DNA from: JAWXBK01 sp040878185
Lineage (GTDB): Bacteria > Pseudomonadota > Alphaproteobacteria > Dongiales > Dongiaceae
Direction of reading: 5' to 3'
DNA length: 31,569 bases
Assembly: GCA_040878185.1 (NCBI GenBank)
Contig: JBBDMS010000020.1
Location: 1-31,569, forward strand
Positions 10,353 through 18,439 of this stretch are shown here, piece by piece. The notes below the pieces were generated by a model. It was not told the DNA's origin. It saw only the letters and a list, made by a program, of their open reading frames with translations, and did not search any database. Each line of letters opens with the position of its first letter. The stretch's first letter is position 1. Made by a program: the position numbers and the translations under genes.

Positions 10353-12398
10353 ATGACACTGAATCTATCGATGCCCAACAAGGCGCATGAGATCAAGCCG
10401 CGGATTACCGTGGTCGGCGTCGGCGGTGCCGGCGGTAACGCAGTCAACAACATGATTCGCTCCAACCTGGAGGGGGTGGAGTTCATCGTCAGCAACACCG
10501 ATTCGCAGGCGCTCGCGCAATCGCTGTGCGAACGGCGTCTGCAGCTCGGTACCACCATCACCCAGGGCCTCGGTGCCGGTTCGCGGCCCGATGTCGGACG
10601 GGCGGCGGCGGAAGAGTCGCTCGAATCGGTGATCGAGAATCTGAGCGGCAGCAACATGGCGTTCATCACCGCGGGCATGGGCGGCGGCACCGGTACCGGT
10701 GCAGCGCCGGTCATCGCGCGGGCTGCGCGCGAGCACGGCATCCTGACCGTCGGCGTCATCACCAAGCCCTTCCATTTCGAGGGCATGCACCGGATGGCGA
10801 TCGCCGAAAGCGGGATCGAAGAGCTGCAGCAATATGTCGACACGCTCATCATCATCCCGAACCAGAACCTGTTCCGGATTGCGAACGAGAAGACGACGTT
10901 CGCCGACGCCTTCGCGATGGCGGACCAGGTGCTCTATTCGGGCGTGCGCGGCGTCACCGATCTGATGGTGATGCCGGGCCTGATCAATCTCGACTTCGCC
11001 GACATTCGCGCGGTGATGACCGAGATGGGCAAGGCGATGATGGGCACCGGCGAAGCGAGCGGCGACAACCGGGCGATCGACGCGGCGGAAGCGGCGATCT
11101 CGAACCCGCTGCTGGACGATGTCTCGATGAAGGGCGCACGCGGTGTGCTCATCAACATCACGGGCGGTCCCGACCTCACGCTGTTCGAGGTCGATGCCGC
11201 GGCAACCCGCATCCGCGAGGAAGTCGATCCCGAGGCTAACATCATCTTCGGTTCGACCTTCGACGAATCGCTCGACGGAAAGGTCCGCATCTCGGTGGTG
11301 GCAACCGGCATCGAAGCGATGGCATCGGCGATGCCGCGGCCTTCGAGCCTCGCGCTGGTCGCCGATCGCGGGCGTGTCACCCGCACCCCGGCACAGCCGG
11401 TCGGCGAGGCCATGCGTCGGCCACAGCCGGCGCCGGTTGTCGCAGCCCGGCCGATCGCCGAGCCGGCGGCGATGCCGGTCGCGGAACCGTTCGTCGCGTC
11501 GATCGAAATGCCGGCAGATGTCGTGGCCGCGTTGCCAATCGAACAGCGGGCCGAACCGGCGCGTCCGGCGGCGGCGCAGGATGCGGTCATCGCGGCCGAG
11601 AGCCACGACGAACCACGTCTCGAACCGCGTCTCGAACCGATCGGCGAACCGGCGGCGGAGCAGTACGATCCGATCCCGCAGCTCGAACCGATGGCGCCGG
11701 CCAACCAGCCGCGCACCATGGTCGAGCCCGGGATCGAGCGCGCGGTTGAGCTGGCGGCCGAACCCGCCGTCGCGACCGATCTGCCGCGGCGTCCGGCCTT
11801 CCTCACCCGCGCGCCGGTCGTTCCGCCGCTGCGGGCCGAGCGGGCCGAACCGTCGCCGCAGCCGGCAGCGTCGCCCGCAGTCGCCGTTCGTACGGCGGAT
11901 GGCGGACCGGCGGCCGAAGCTCGGCGGATCTCGAACCTGTTCTCGCGTGTGACCGGTACCACGGCCCTGTTCGGCCGCGGCGCACCGGCCCGCACCGAGA
12001 CGGCAGCACCGGCAGCGGAACGTCCGGCCCCGCGTGAATCGGCCCCGCGTGAATCGGCCATGCCGGCGCCGCGGATGATGCCGGCGACCGCGGCAGCTCC
12101 GGCCGCCGCACCGGCCCGTGTCGCGATGCCGACGGTTCGGACGGCCGCAGCGTCCCATCCGGTGATGCAGCAGCCGATGAGTGCGGCACCGATGGCGGCA
12201 ACGGCGCAGGCGGCGGCGATCCAGCCGCAGCCGGCACCGGCACAAGCGATGGCGGCCCCTGCCATGTCTGCCCCGGCGATCCCGCCGGTGCAGCAGCAGC
12301 GGCTTGCCGGTCTCGACTCGCGCGAGCGGATTGCGACCAGCCGGACGGAGGAAGCCCAGCTCGACATCCCGGCCTTCCTGCGCCGTCAGGCGAACTAA
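10353..12398 (+). CDS. ftsZ: FtsZ, tubulin-like Z-ring GTPase with a long linker
   Basis: FtsZ polymerises into the cytokinetic ring. The GTPase core covers about residues 1-320, with GVGGAGGNAVNNM near the N-terminus, the tubulin signature GGGTGTG at about 109-116, and the T7-loop NLDFADIRAVM that contacts GTP of the next subunit. The conserved C-terminal peptide DIPAFLRRQAN, which binds FtsA and other partners, ends the protein. Between them lies a Pro/Ala/Glu/Arg-rich, low-complexity linker of roughly 340 residues, making a total of 681. This is longer than most FtsZ proteins, although long linkers are known in alphaproteobacteria. The RBS GAGGAG lies upstream. The core and tail are intact, so this is a functional gene and not a fusion. 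Confidence 0.97.
   Translation: MTLNLSMPNKAHEIKPRITVVGVGGAGGNAVNNMIRSNLEGVEFIVSNTDSQALAQSLCERRLQLGTTITQGLGAGSRPDVGRAAAEESLESVIENLSGSNMAFITAGMGGGTGTGAAPVIARAAREHGILTVGVITKPFHFEGMHRMAIAESGIEELQQYVDTLIIIPNQNLFRIANEKTTFADAFAMADQVLYSGVRGVTDLMVMPGLINLDFADIRAVMTEMGKAMMGTGEASGDNRAIDAAEAAISNPLLDDVSMKGARGVLINITGGPDLTLFEVDAAATRIREEVDPEANIIFGSTFDESLDGKVRISVVATGIEAMASAMPRPSSLALVADRGRVTRTPAQPVGEAMRRPQPAPVVAARPIAEPAAMPVAEPFVASIEMPADVVAALPIEQRAEPARPAAAQDAVIAAESHDEPRLEPRLEPIGEPAAEQYDPIPQLEPMAPANQPRTMVEPGIERAVELAAEPAVATDLPRRPAFLTRAPVVPPLRAERAEPSPQPAASPAVAVRTADGGPAAEARRISNLFSRVTGTTALFGRGAPARTETAAPAAERPAPRESAPRESAMPAPRMMPATAAAPAAAPARVAMPTVRTAAASHPVMQQPMSAAPMAATAQAAAIQPQPAPAQAMAAPAMSAPAIPPVQQQRLAGLDSRERIATSRTEEAQLDIPAFLRRQAN
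11616..11639 (+). repeat. 12-base perfect tandem repeat in the ftsZ linker
   Basis: CGTCTCGAACCG occurs twice in a row (11616-11627 and 11628-11639). Together with the preceding codons it gives the EPRLEPRLEP pattern in the acidic part of the FtsZ linker. The repeat is in frame. Confidence 0.85.
12026..12055 (+). repeat. 15-base perfect tandem repeat in the ftsZ linker
   Basis: GGCCCCGCGTGAATC occurs twice in a row, encoding the APRES-APRES pattern in the distal linker. This is a second, unrelated in-frame duplication in the same linker, consistent with slippage-driven growth of a disordered region. Confidence 0.85.
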
Positions 12399-12427
12399 CC
12401 GGAATTCCCGGGCCGTGGGGCGCGGTG

Positions 12428-12437
12428 NNNNNNNNNN
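12428..12437. other. Assembly gap (10 Ns)
   Basis: Ten consecutive N bases lie 29 bases after the ftsZ stop. A round number of Ns usually marks a scaffold join, and the true distance may be different. Any open frame reading across it is artificial. The gap falls where lpxC commonly follows ftsZ in alphaproteobacteria, so gene content here should be treated as unknown. Confidence 0.97.
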
Positions 12438-12445
12438 GGGCCGGC

Positions 12446-12465
12446 GCCGAGGTTCGACCCTCGGC
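12446..12465. repeat. 7-bp inverted repeat next to the gap
   Basis: Arms GCCGAGG and CCTCGGC enclose a six-base TTCGAC loop, starting nine bases after the Ns. No T-run follows directly, so it is not by itself an intrinsic terminator, and it stands 20 bases upstream of one. Strong local hairpins of this kind may explain why the assembly broke here. Confidence 0.6.
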
Positions 12466-12485
12466 GGCGGCAACCTCCCTGAACT

Positions 12486-12513
12486 GGGGCGCCCGTCGGG
12501 CGTCCCTTTTTTT
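12486..12513 (+). terminator. Intrinsic terminator after ftsZ or after a gene lost in the gap
   Basis: A nine-base-pair stem (GGGGCGCCC with GGGCGTCCC, one G-U pair) with a GTC loop is followed by seven Ts at 12507-12513. This is a textbook rho-independent terminator on the plus strand. It would end the dcw transcript, or that of whatever sits in the N gap, before the radical SAM gene. Confidence 0.85.
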
Positions 12514-12584
12514 CGCGCATCGAAGACCGGGCGAATCCGGGCGCCTCGAATCCGGGCGCCTCAAAAGTCAGGTGGCGGCGGAGC

Positions 12585-13679
12585 GTGAGCCGCATACAAT
12601 GTTCCGCGACACTCCCCCGATGCCGGAGCACAACCTTGCTGCCAGCGCCGCGTTTTCTCTTCGTGACCGTCAACCAGCGCTGCAATCTGCGCTGCCAGCA
12701 TTGCTATTTCTGGCAGCGCGACGACGACGACCGGCCGAACTACATGTCGCAGCCCCATTTGCATGAGGTGATCGGCGAGTTCGCCGAGATGAGCCCCGGC
12801 GGCAATATCGTCATCTGCGGCGGCGAGCCGATGCTCGATCTGGAAATCTATTTTGGCATTGCCGGGACCTGCCGGCGGCTCGGCCTCAACGCCATTTCTG
12901 TCGTCAACGGCACGCGGATTCGCAGCGACTCTATGGCCGAGCGCATGGTGCGGGAAGGTCCGCACGAGATCTCGATTTCGCTCAACAGCCAGCGCGCCGA
13001 TCTGCACGACGAAACGCGCGGCATTCCGGGCGCCTTCGACAAAGCCGTGCAGGCGCTGCGTCTGCTGCTCGCGGCGCGGCGGCGGTTGCGCAGCAACGAT
13101 ACGCGCATCTATGTCATGGGGCTGATCTTCGATCGGAATTATCGCGAGATCGACGCGTTCTACGATTTCGTCATCAACGATATCGGCGCCGACAAACTGA
13201 AACTCAATTTCCTGCAGCCGGCCTTCGGACAGGCGGATGAGATCGATCCGTTCTTTGCCGACCATCACGGCGTCGATCCCGACGAGATCGGCGCGATCAT
13301 CGCGCGCTGCGACGACAAATACGCCCTCGGGCTCAATCCCGAATGGCTACACCAGGTGAAGATGTATTTCCGCTCGCTCGGCACGGTTCAGGATATCGCG
13401 CGCGGCTGGGGCTCCGACGGACGCACGGAAGAGCATATCTGCAACACCTACGACCGTAACATCATGGTCAACGAATACGGGATGGCCCGGTTGTGCTTTT
13501 CGACCGGGTTCCCCGGCATCCAGCTTCGCGAGCCAGGCGACCTCCGCCATTTCTGGTACGGAGCGGAGCCAATCCGGGCGGCGATGCGTCAATGCAACCG
13601 GTTCTGCGGCATCAGCCACAGCGTGCGGCGGGCGACCAGCAGCACAGCCTCGATCGGGAAGACCCTGCCGGTTGCCTGA
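12585..13679 (+). CDS. Radical SAM protein with twitch/SPASM-like C-terminal cysteines
   Basis: Numbered from GTG 12585, the frame has 364 codons. It carries the radical SAM 4Fe-4S motif C33-x3-C37-x2-C40 (CNLRCQHCYF) and the SAM-contacting GGEP near residue 80. At the C-terminus C286 and C304 form a C-x12-G-x4-C pattern, followed by C337 and C341. This matches the start of SPASM/twitch domains that hold auxiliary Fe-S clusters, in peptide- or sugar-modifying enzymes for example. The substrate cannot be told. The start is uncertain: no in-frame ATG precedes the cluster motif, and TTG at 12636 has a better-spaced GGAG (12625-12628) than the GTG does. The gene lies alone between a terminator and the bamD promoter, in a place usually held by lpxC. 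Confidence 0.85.
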   Translation: MSRIQCSATLPRCRSTTLLPAPRFLFVTVNQRCNLRCQHCYFWQRDDDDRPNYMSQPHLHEVIGEFAEMSPGGNIVICGGEPMLDLEIYFGIAGTCRRLGLNAISVVNGTRIRSDSMAERMVREGPHEISISLNSQRADLHDETRGIPGAFDKAVQALRLLLAARRRLRSNDTRIYVMGLIFDRNYREIDAFYDFVINDIGADKLKLNFLQPAFGQADEIDPFFADHHGVDPDEIGAIIARCDDKYALGLNPEWLHQVKMYFRSLGTVQDIARGWGSDGRTEEHICNTYDRNIMVNEYGMARLCFSTGFPGIQLREPGDLRHFWYGAEPIRAAMRQCNRFCGISHSVRRATSSTASIGKTLPVA

Positions 13680-13749
13680 GCGGTCCCCGCCGGGTGCCGG
13701 CCCGGGCCGAATTTCCCTGTGCTGTCATTCGCTTGAGCAGATCGGGCGC

Positions 13750-13779
13750 TTGAGCCGGGTCGGGCCCCGCCGGTATAAT
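13750..13779 (+). promoter_or_regulatory. Sigma70-like promoter upstream of bamD
   Basis: A TTGAGC box (13750-13755) and a perfect TATAAT box (13774-13779) are separated by 18 bases. A second copy of CTTGAGC lies about 18 bases further upstream. In this GC-rich background a perfect minus-10 is notable. Transcription would start about 60 bases before the bamD ATG and drive bamD-recN-ligA independently of the dcw operon. Confidence 0.6.
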
Positions 13780-13848
13780 GAGCCTTGGCCGCTCGCGCCC
13801 CGCCTGGGCGGCCTGGCTGTGAAAAGACCCGAAGGATTGCGCCGGCCC

Positions 13849-14661
13849 ATGATCCCGAAGTGCCGTTCGAGCCTGCGCGGCAGCCGCCGCCTCCTCCTTG
13901 CGTTCAGTTTCCTCGCGATCGCCGCCTGCTCGAGCGACGAAGAGGAGATTCCGGAGACCCCGGCGGAAGAGCTCTACTACACCGCCTTCGTGACGATGCA
14001 CGACGACAAGCTCGAAACGGCCGCCAAGATGTTCGAGGAGGTCGAGCGCCAGCATCCTTATTCGCGCTGGGCGACCCAGGCGCAGCTCATGGCCGCCTAT
14101 GCCTATTACCTCGACGATTCCTACGACGATGCGACCATCGCGCTCGAACGGTTCATCGAGCTGCATCCCGGCAACCGCAGCGCGCCCTACGCCTATTATC
14201 TGCTGTCGCTCTGCTATTACGACCAGATCACCGACGTCGGTCGCGACCAGCGCAACACCGAGCTCGCGCTGGAATCGCTGGCGCAGGTCGTGGCGCGCTT
14301 TCCCAACACCGACTATGCGCGCGACGCCTCGCTCAAGATCGACCTGACGCAGGACCATCTCGCCGGCAAGGAGATGGAGATCGGGCGCTATTACCAGATG
14401 CAGGGTCAGCATCTCGCTGCGATCAACCGCTATCGGCGCGTGATCGACCGGTTCCAGACAACGACCCATGTGCCCGAAGCGCTGCATCGGCTGGTCGAGA
14501 GCTATCTCGCGCTCGGCGTTGTCGAGGAGGCGCAGCAGACCGCTTCCGTGCTCGGTCACAACTTCCCGGGCAGCGACTGGTACCAGGACAGTTACGCGCT
14601 CCTCGTCGAGCGCGACCTGGAGCCGATCGAGCCGATCGACGAATCCGGCGGCCTGTTCTAG
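13849..14661 (+). CDS. bamD: BamD, outer-membrane beta-barrel assembly lipoprotein
   Basis: BamD is an essential lipoprotein of the BAM complex, anchored to the inner leaflet of the outer membrane, and it helps BamA insert beta-barrel proteins. From ATG 13849 the product is 270 residues, with a basic N-terminus, a hydrophobic signal segment and the lipobox LAIAAC. TPR-like helices follow from AEELYYTAFVTMHDDKLETA onward, with the family's FVERHPGS-like region seen here as FIELHPGNRSAPYAYY. An in-frame GTG at 13819 and a much longer upstream frame exist, but they would put up to 59 extra residues before a normal lipoprotein signal. The neighbours recN and ligA match the usual alphaproteobacterial order. 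Confidence 0.93.
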   Translation: MIPKCRSSLRGSRRLLLAFSFLAIAACSSDEEEIPETPAEELYYTAFVTMHDDKLETAAKMFEEVERQHPYSRWATQAQLMAAYAYYLDDSYDDATIALERFIELHPGNRSAPYAYYLLSLCYYDQITDVGRDQRNTELALESLAQVVARFPNTDYARDASLKIDLTQDHLAGKEMEIGRYYQMQGQHLAAINRYRRVIDRFQTTTHVPEALHRLVESYLALGVVEEAQQTASVLGHNFPGSDWYQDSYALLVERDLEPIEPIDESGGLF

Positions 14662-14668
14662 TCCCGCG

Positions 14669-16339
14669 ATGCTGCGCCGCCTGTCGATCCGCAATGTGGT
14701 GCTGATCGACCGGCTGGATTTGTCGTTCGAATCCGGCCTGTCGGTTCTCACGGGCGAAACCGGCGCCGGCAAATCGATTCTCCTCGATGCGCTGGGCCTC
14801 GCACTCGGCCGCCGTGCGGAAAGCGGGTTGCTGCGCAACGGCAGCGATGCGGCGACTGTGAGCGCCGAGTTTTCCTTGCCGGCCGGCCATCGCGTCCTCG
14901 CCATGCTCGAGGAGCAGGCTTTGCCGGTCGACCCGGTCTTGATCCTGCGCCGGCAGCTTAGCGCCGATGGACGGAGCCGCGCCTTCATCAACGACGAAAC
15001 GGTCAGCATCGGCCTCTTGCGCCGTGTCGGCGATGCGCTGGTCGAAATCGCGGGGCAGTTCGAAAGCCACGGCCTGCTCGATCCGGCGACGCACGCCGAT
15101 CTGCTCGACGCGTTTGCCGGGCATGCCGCCGACGTTGACCGGATGCGCGCCGGCTGGCGCGAATGGCGCAGCACGGTCGCCGCACGCGAAGCAGCGGAAG
15201 CGCAGCTCGTCAGCGCACGGCGCGAGGAAGCGTTTCTCCGTCATGCGGTCGCCGAACTGACGGCGATGGACCCGAAACCGGGCGAGGAAGCGCAACTCTC
15301 GGAAGAACGGACGCGGCTGATGAATGCCGAGAAGCTCGGCGAGGCCGTCCAGGGCGCGCTCGGCGAACTGATCGGCGAGCGCGGCGCCGACAACCAGCTC
15401 GCCGGGGCGCAGCGCCGCCTCGACCGGATCGCCGACAAAGCGGGCAAGGCGATCGAACCGGCGATATCGGCCCTCGATCGGGCGGCGAACGAACTGGCCG
15501 AGGCGATCCGCGAATTGCAGCGCGCGGCGATCGATCTTGAAGCCGATCCGCGCCGCCTCGAAGCGGCGGAGGAGCGGCTGTTCGCGATCCGCGATCTCGC
15601 GCGCAAGCATGGGGTCGATGCCGATGCGCTGGCCGCACATGCGGCAAGCCTCGCGGAGAAACTGGCGGCGCTCGACGACGAAGGCGGGCGGCTTGCGACA
15701 CTCTCGCGGGCGGAAGCAGCGGCGCGCGATGCCTATCGGGCGGCGGCCGCATCCCTGTCCAAGGGGCGCATGACAGCGGCCCGGAAGCTCGACAAGGCGG
15801 TCAACGGCGAATTGCCGCCGCTGAAACTGGAGCGCGCGCGGTTCGCCACGAAACTCGATCGGCTCGAGGAAAACGACTGGAACGAAAACGGCATCGATCG
15901 CATTGCCTTCGAGATCGCGACCAATCCCGGCAGCGAGCCCGGCGCGCTGGCGAAGATCGCCTCGGGCGGCGAGCTCGCGCGATTCATGCTTGCGCTCAAA
16001 GTCGTGCTGGCCGCGTCCGATCCGGTACCCACGTTGGTGTTCGACGAGGTCGACGCGGGGATCGGTGGTGCTACCGCCGCCGCGGTCGGCGCACGGCTGG
16101 CGCGCCTCGCGGATTCGGTCCAGGTGCTGGTGGTGACGCATTCGCCGCAGGTCGCTGCGCGCGGCCTGCATCACTGGCGGGTCGAGAAGCAGGCAAAGGA
16201 CGGCAGCGCACTCACCATGGTCGAACCGCTCGACGATGCCGGGCGGCGCGAGGAGATCGCGCGCATGCTGTCGGGCGCACGCATCACCGATGCCGCCCGC
16301 GCGCAGGCCGAACAACTGATCGCGGGCGGCGGCGCATAA
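14669..16339 (+). CDS. recN: RecN, SMC-like DNA repair ATPase
   Basis: RecN is a cytoplasmic SMC-family ATPase acting early in double-strand break repair. From ATG 14669 the product is 556 residues, the usual size. It has the Walker A motif GETGAGKS at 29-36, an alanine/glutamate-rich coiled-coil middle, the ABC signature ASGGELARFMLALK, Walker B TLVFDEVDAGIGG, and the H-loop region VTHSPQVAARG. The frame is open upstream through bamD, but the start is fixed by the family N-terminus MLRRLSIRNVVLID, eight bases after the bamD stop. The stop overlaps the ligA start by one base (TAATG), so the two are translationally linked. Confidence 0.95.
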   Translation: MLRRLSIRNVVLIDRLDLSFESGLSVLTGETGAGKSILLDALGLALGRRAESGLLRNGSDAATVSAEFSLPAGHRVLAMLEEQALPVDPVLILRRQLSADGRSRAFINDETVSIGLLRRVGDALVEIAGQFESHGLLDPATHADLLDAFAGHAADVDRMRAGWREWRSTVAAREAAEAQLVSARREEAFLRHAVAELTAMDPKPGEEAQLSEERTRLMNAEKLGEAVQGALGELIGERGADNQLAGAQRRLDRIADKAGKAIEPAISALDRAANELAEAIRELQRAAIDLEADPRRLEAAEERLFAIRDLARKHGVDADALAAHAASLAEKLAALDDEGGRLATLSRAEAAARDAYRAAAASLSKGRMTAARKLDKAVNGELPPLKLERARFATKLDRLEENDWNENGIDRIAFEIATNPGSEPGALAKIASGGELARFMLALKVVLAASDPVPTLVFDEVDAGIGGATAAAVGARLARLADSVQVLVVTHSPQVAARGLHHWRVEKQAKDGSALTMVEPLDDAGRREEIARMLSGARITDAARAQAEQLIAGGGA

Positions 16340-18432
16340 TGGCCAAAGGCACTGCGACGATCGCCCCCGATAAACTGAGCGCGGCCGATGCGAAGGCCGA
16401 GCTTGCTCGGCTCGCGCGCGAGATCGCGCGGCACGACCAGCTCTATCATCAGGACGACGATCCCGAGATCAGCGACGCCGAATACGATGCGTTGCGCCAG
16501 CGCAACGCGGCGATCGAGCAGCTTTTCCCCAAACTGGTGCGGGCCGACAGCCCGAGTTTGAAGGTCGGCGCCGCCCCCGCGGCCGGGTTTTCCAAGGTCG
16601 CGCATCGCCGTCCGATGCTCTCGCTCGAGAACGGCTTTACCGAAGAAGACGTCGCCGATTTCTTCGCCAGGATCCGGCGGTTCCTGAAACTAGGCCCCGA
16701 CGATCCGATCGATATCGTGGCCGAACCGAAGATCGACGGCGCATCGGCGTCACTGACCTACGAGAACGGCGCCTATCGGCTGGGCGCGACGCGCGGCGAT
16801 GGCAGCGTCGGCGAAGACGTGACCCGCAACATTGCGACGATCGGCGACGTGCCGCAGAAGCTGAAGGGCCGCAACACGCCGGCGCTGCTCGAGCTGCGCG
16901 GCGAGGTTTACATGACGCGGCAGGATTTCATCGCGATGAACGAACGCCGCGCCGCGGCCGGCGAGCCCTTGTTCGCCAATCCGCGCAATGCGGCCGCCGG
17001 CAGCCTGCGTCAGCTCGATCCGCAGGTAACGATGAGCCGGCCGCTGCATTTCTTCGCCTATTCCGAAGGCGACAGCGACGGCGCGCTCGATCGCATCAAG
17101 ACGCAGTGGGAATTCCTCGAACAGCTTCGCGCCTGGGGCTTTGCGGTCAATCCGCTGGCGCGACGCTGCGCAACGCCGGACGAGGCGCTCGCCTATCATC
17201 GCGAGCTGGCGGCAGAACGCGCCACCCTGCCCTATGACATCGACGGCGTCGTCTACAAGGTGAACCGGCGCGACTGGCAGCAGCGGCTCGGCCTCGTCAG
17301 CCGCGCGCCGCGCTGGGCGCTGGCGCATAAATTCCCGGCCGAGCAGGCCGAAACGATTCTGGAAAAGATCGACATCCAGGTCGGCCGCACCGGCGCGCTC
17401 ACCCCCGTCGCGCATCTGAAGCCGATCAATGTCGGCGGCGTCGTGGTGGCGCGCGCAACGCTCCATAACGAGGACGAGATCGCGCGCAAGGATATCCGCG
17501 AGGGCGACAGCGTCATAATCCAGCGCGCCGGCGACGTCATTCCGCAGGTCGTGCAAGTCGTGCTCGCGAAGCGGCGGAAGGGCGCGCGCAAATTCAGGAT
17601 GCCCGAGACCTGTCCGGTCTGCGGCAGCCATGCGATCCGCGAACCCGACGAGGTCGTGCGGCGCTGCACCGGCGGGCTCATCTGCCCGGCGCAGGCGGTC
17701 GAACGGCTCAAGCATTTCGTCAGTCGCGGCGCGTTCGATATCGAGGGCTTCGGCGCGAAGCACATCCAGGCCTTCCGGGAAGACAAACTGGTGCAATCGC
17801 CGGCCGATATCTTCCGGTTGCACAAGCGGCGCGACGAGATCGAGGATCGCGAAGGCTGGGGCAAGCAATCGGTCGAGAAGCTGCTGGCCGCGATCGAGCA
17901 GCGCCGCCAGATCGGGCTCGACCGCTTCATCTATGCGCTCGGCATCCGCCAGGTCGGCGAAGCGACCGCGAAATTGCTCGCGCGCAACTACCAGTCACTC
18001 AAGGCCCTGCGCGCCGCGATGAAAGAGGCGCAGGACGAAGAGAGCGAAGCGTTCCGCGAGCTCGACAATATCGAGGGCATCGGTCCGTCGATGGCAGCCG
18101 ACATCGTCGGCTTCTTCGGCGAACCGCATAACCTCGAGGCGCTCGACGATCTCACCTCGGAAATCGGGGTCGAGGACGCGAAGCTGCCGACCGTGAGCGG
18201 CTCCAGGGTCGCGGGCAAGACGGTGGTCTTTACCGGCTCACTGGAGACGATGACCCGCGACGAGGCGAAGGCGCGCGCGGAAACGCTTGGCGCCAAGGTC
18301 GCCGGGTCGGTCTCGAAGAAGACCGACTATCTCGTGGTCGGCGCCGATGCCGGCTCGAAGGCGAAGAAGGCAGCCGAACTCGGCGTCACGACGCTCACCG
18401 AGCAGGAATGGCTCGCGCTGATCGGCGGCTGA
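16339..18432 (+). CDS. ligA: LigA, NAD-dependent DNA ligase
   Basis: This cytoplasmic ligase seals nicks during replication and repair using NAD. The 697-residue protein has all the expected parts: the N-terminal Ia region binding NMN (DQLYHQDDDPEISDAEYD), the adenylation lysine K131 in EPKIDGAS, and the OB fold. A four-cysteine zinc finger follows (C425, C428, C443, C449), then helix-hairpin-helix repeats around IGPSMAADIVGFF, and a C-terminal BRCT domain from about residue 615 (GKTVVFTGSLETM) to the end. It starts one base inside the recN stop and converges on the aminopeptidase gene with only seven bases between the stops. Confidence 0.97.
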   Translation: MAKGTATIAPDKLSAADAKAELARLAREIARHDQLYHQDDDPEISDAEYDALRQRNAAIEQLFPKLVRADSPSLKVGAAPAAGFSKVAHRRPMLSLENGFTEEDVADFFARIRRFLKLGPDDPIDIVAEPKIDGASASLTYENGAYRLGATRGDGSVGEDVTRNIATIGDVPQKLKGRNTPALLELRGEVYMTRQDFIAMNERRAAAGEPLFANPRNAAAGSLRQLDPQVTMSRPLHFFAYSEGDSDGALDRIKTQWEFLEQLRAWGFAVNPLARRCATPDEALAYHRELAAERATLPYDIDGVVYKVNRRDWQQRLGLVSRAPRWALAHKFPAEQAETILEKIDIQVGRTGALTPVAHLKPINVGGVVVARATLHNEDEIARKDIREGDSVIIQRAGDVIPQVVQVVLAKRRKGARKFRMPETCPVCGSHAIREPDEVVRRCTGGLICPAQAVERLKHFVSRGAFDIEGFGAKHIQAFREDKLVQSPADIFRLHKRRDEIEDREGWGKQSVEKLLAAIEQRRQIGLDRFIYALGIRQVGEATAKLLARNYQSLKALRAAMKEAQDEESEAFRELDNIEGIGPSMAADIVGFFGEPHNLEALDDLTSEIGVEDAKLPTVSGSRVAGKTVVFTGSLETMTRDEAKARAETLGAKVAGSVSKKTDYLVVGADAGSKAKKAAELGVTTLTEQEWLALIGG

Positions 18433-18439
18433 TCCGCCG

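Noticed and set aside
12446..12470. GGTTCGACCC near the gap as a possible tRNA T-arm
   Set aside because: The sequence pairs as a 7-bp stem with a six-base loop, whereas a T-arm needs a 5-bp stem and seven-base loop. No acceptor or CCA-like end follows.
12365..12588. Open frames running through the N gap
   Set aside because: They exist only because Ns were read as unknown residues; the sequence there is missing.
13672..13848. Upstream extension of the bamD frame
   Set aside because: It would cover the promoter-like element and add about 59 residues before a normal lipoprotein signal and lipobox.
14423..16315. Minus-strand open frame of about 630 codons opposite recN
   Set aside because: It mirrors the recN codon pattern and has no domain motifs; length alone is expected at this GC content.
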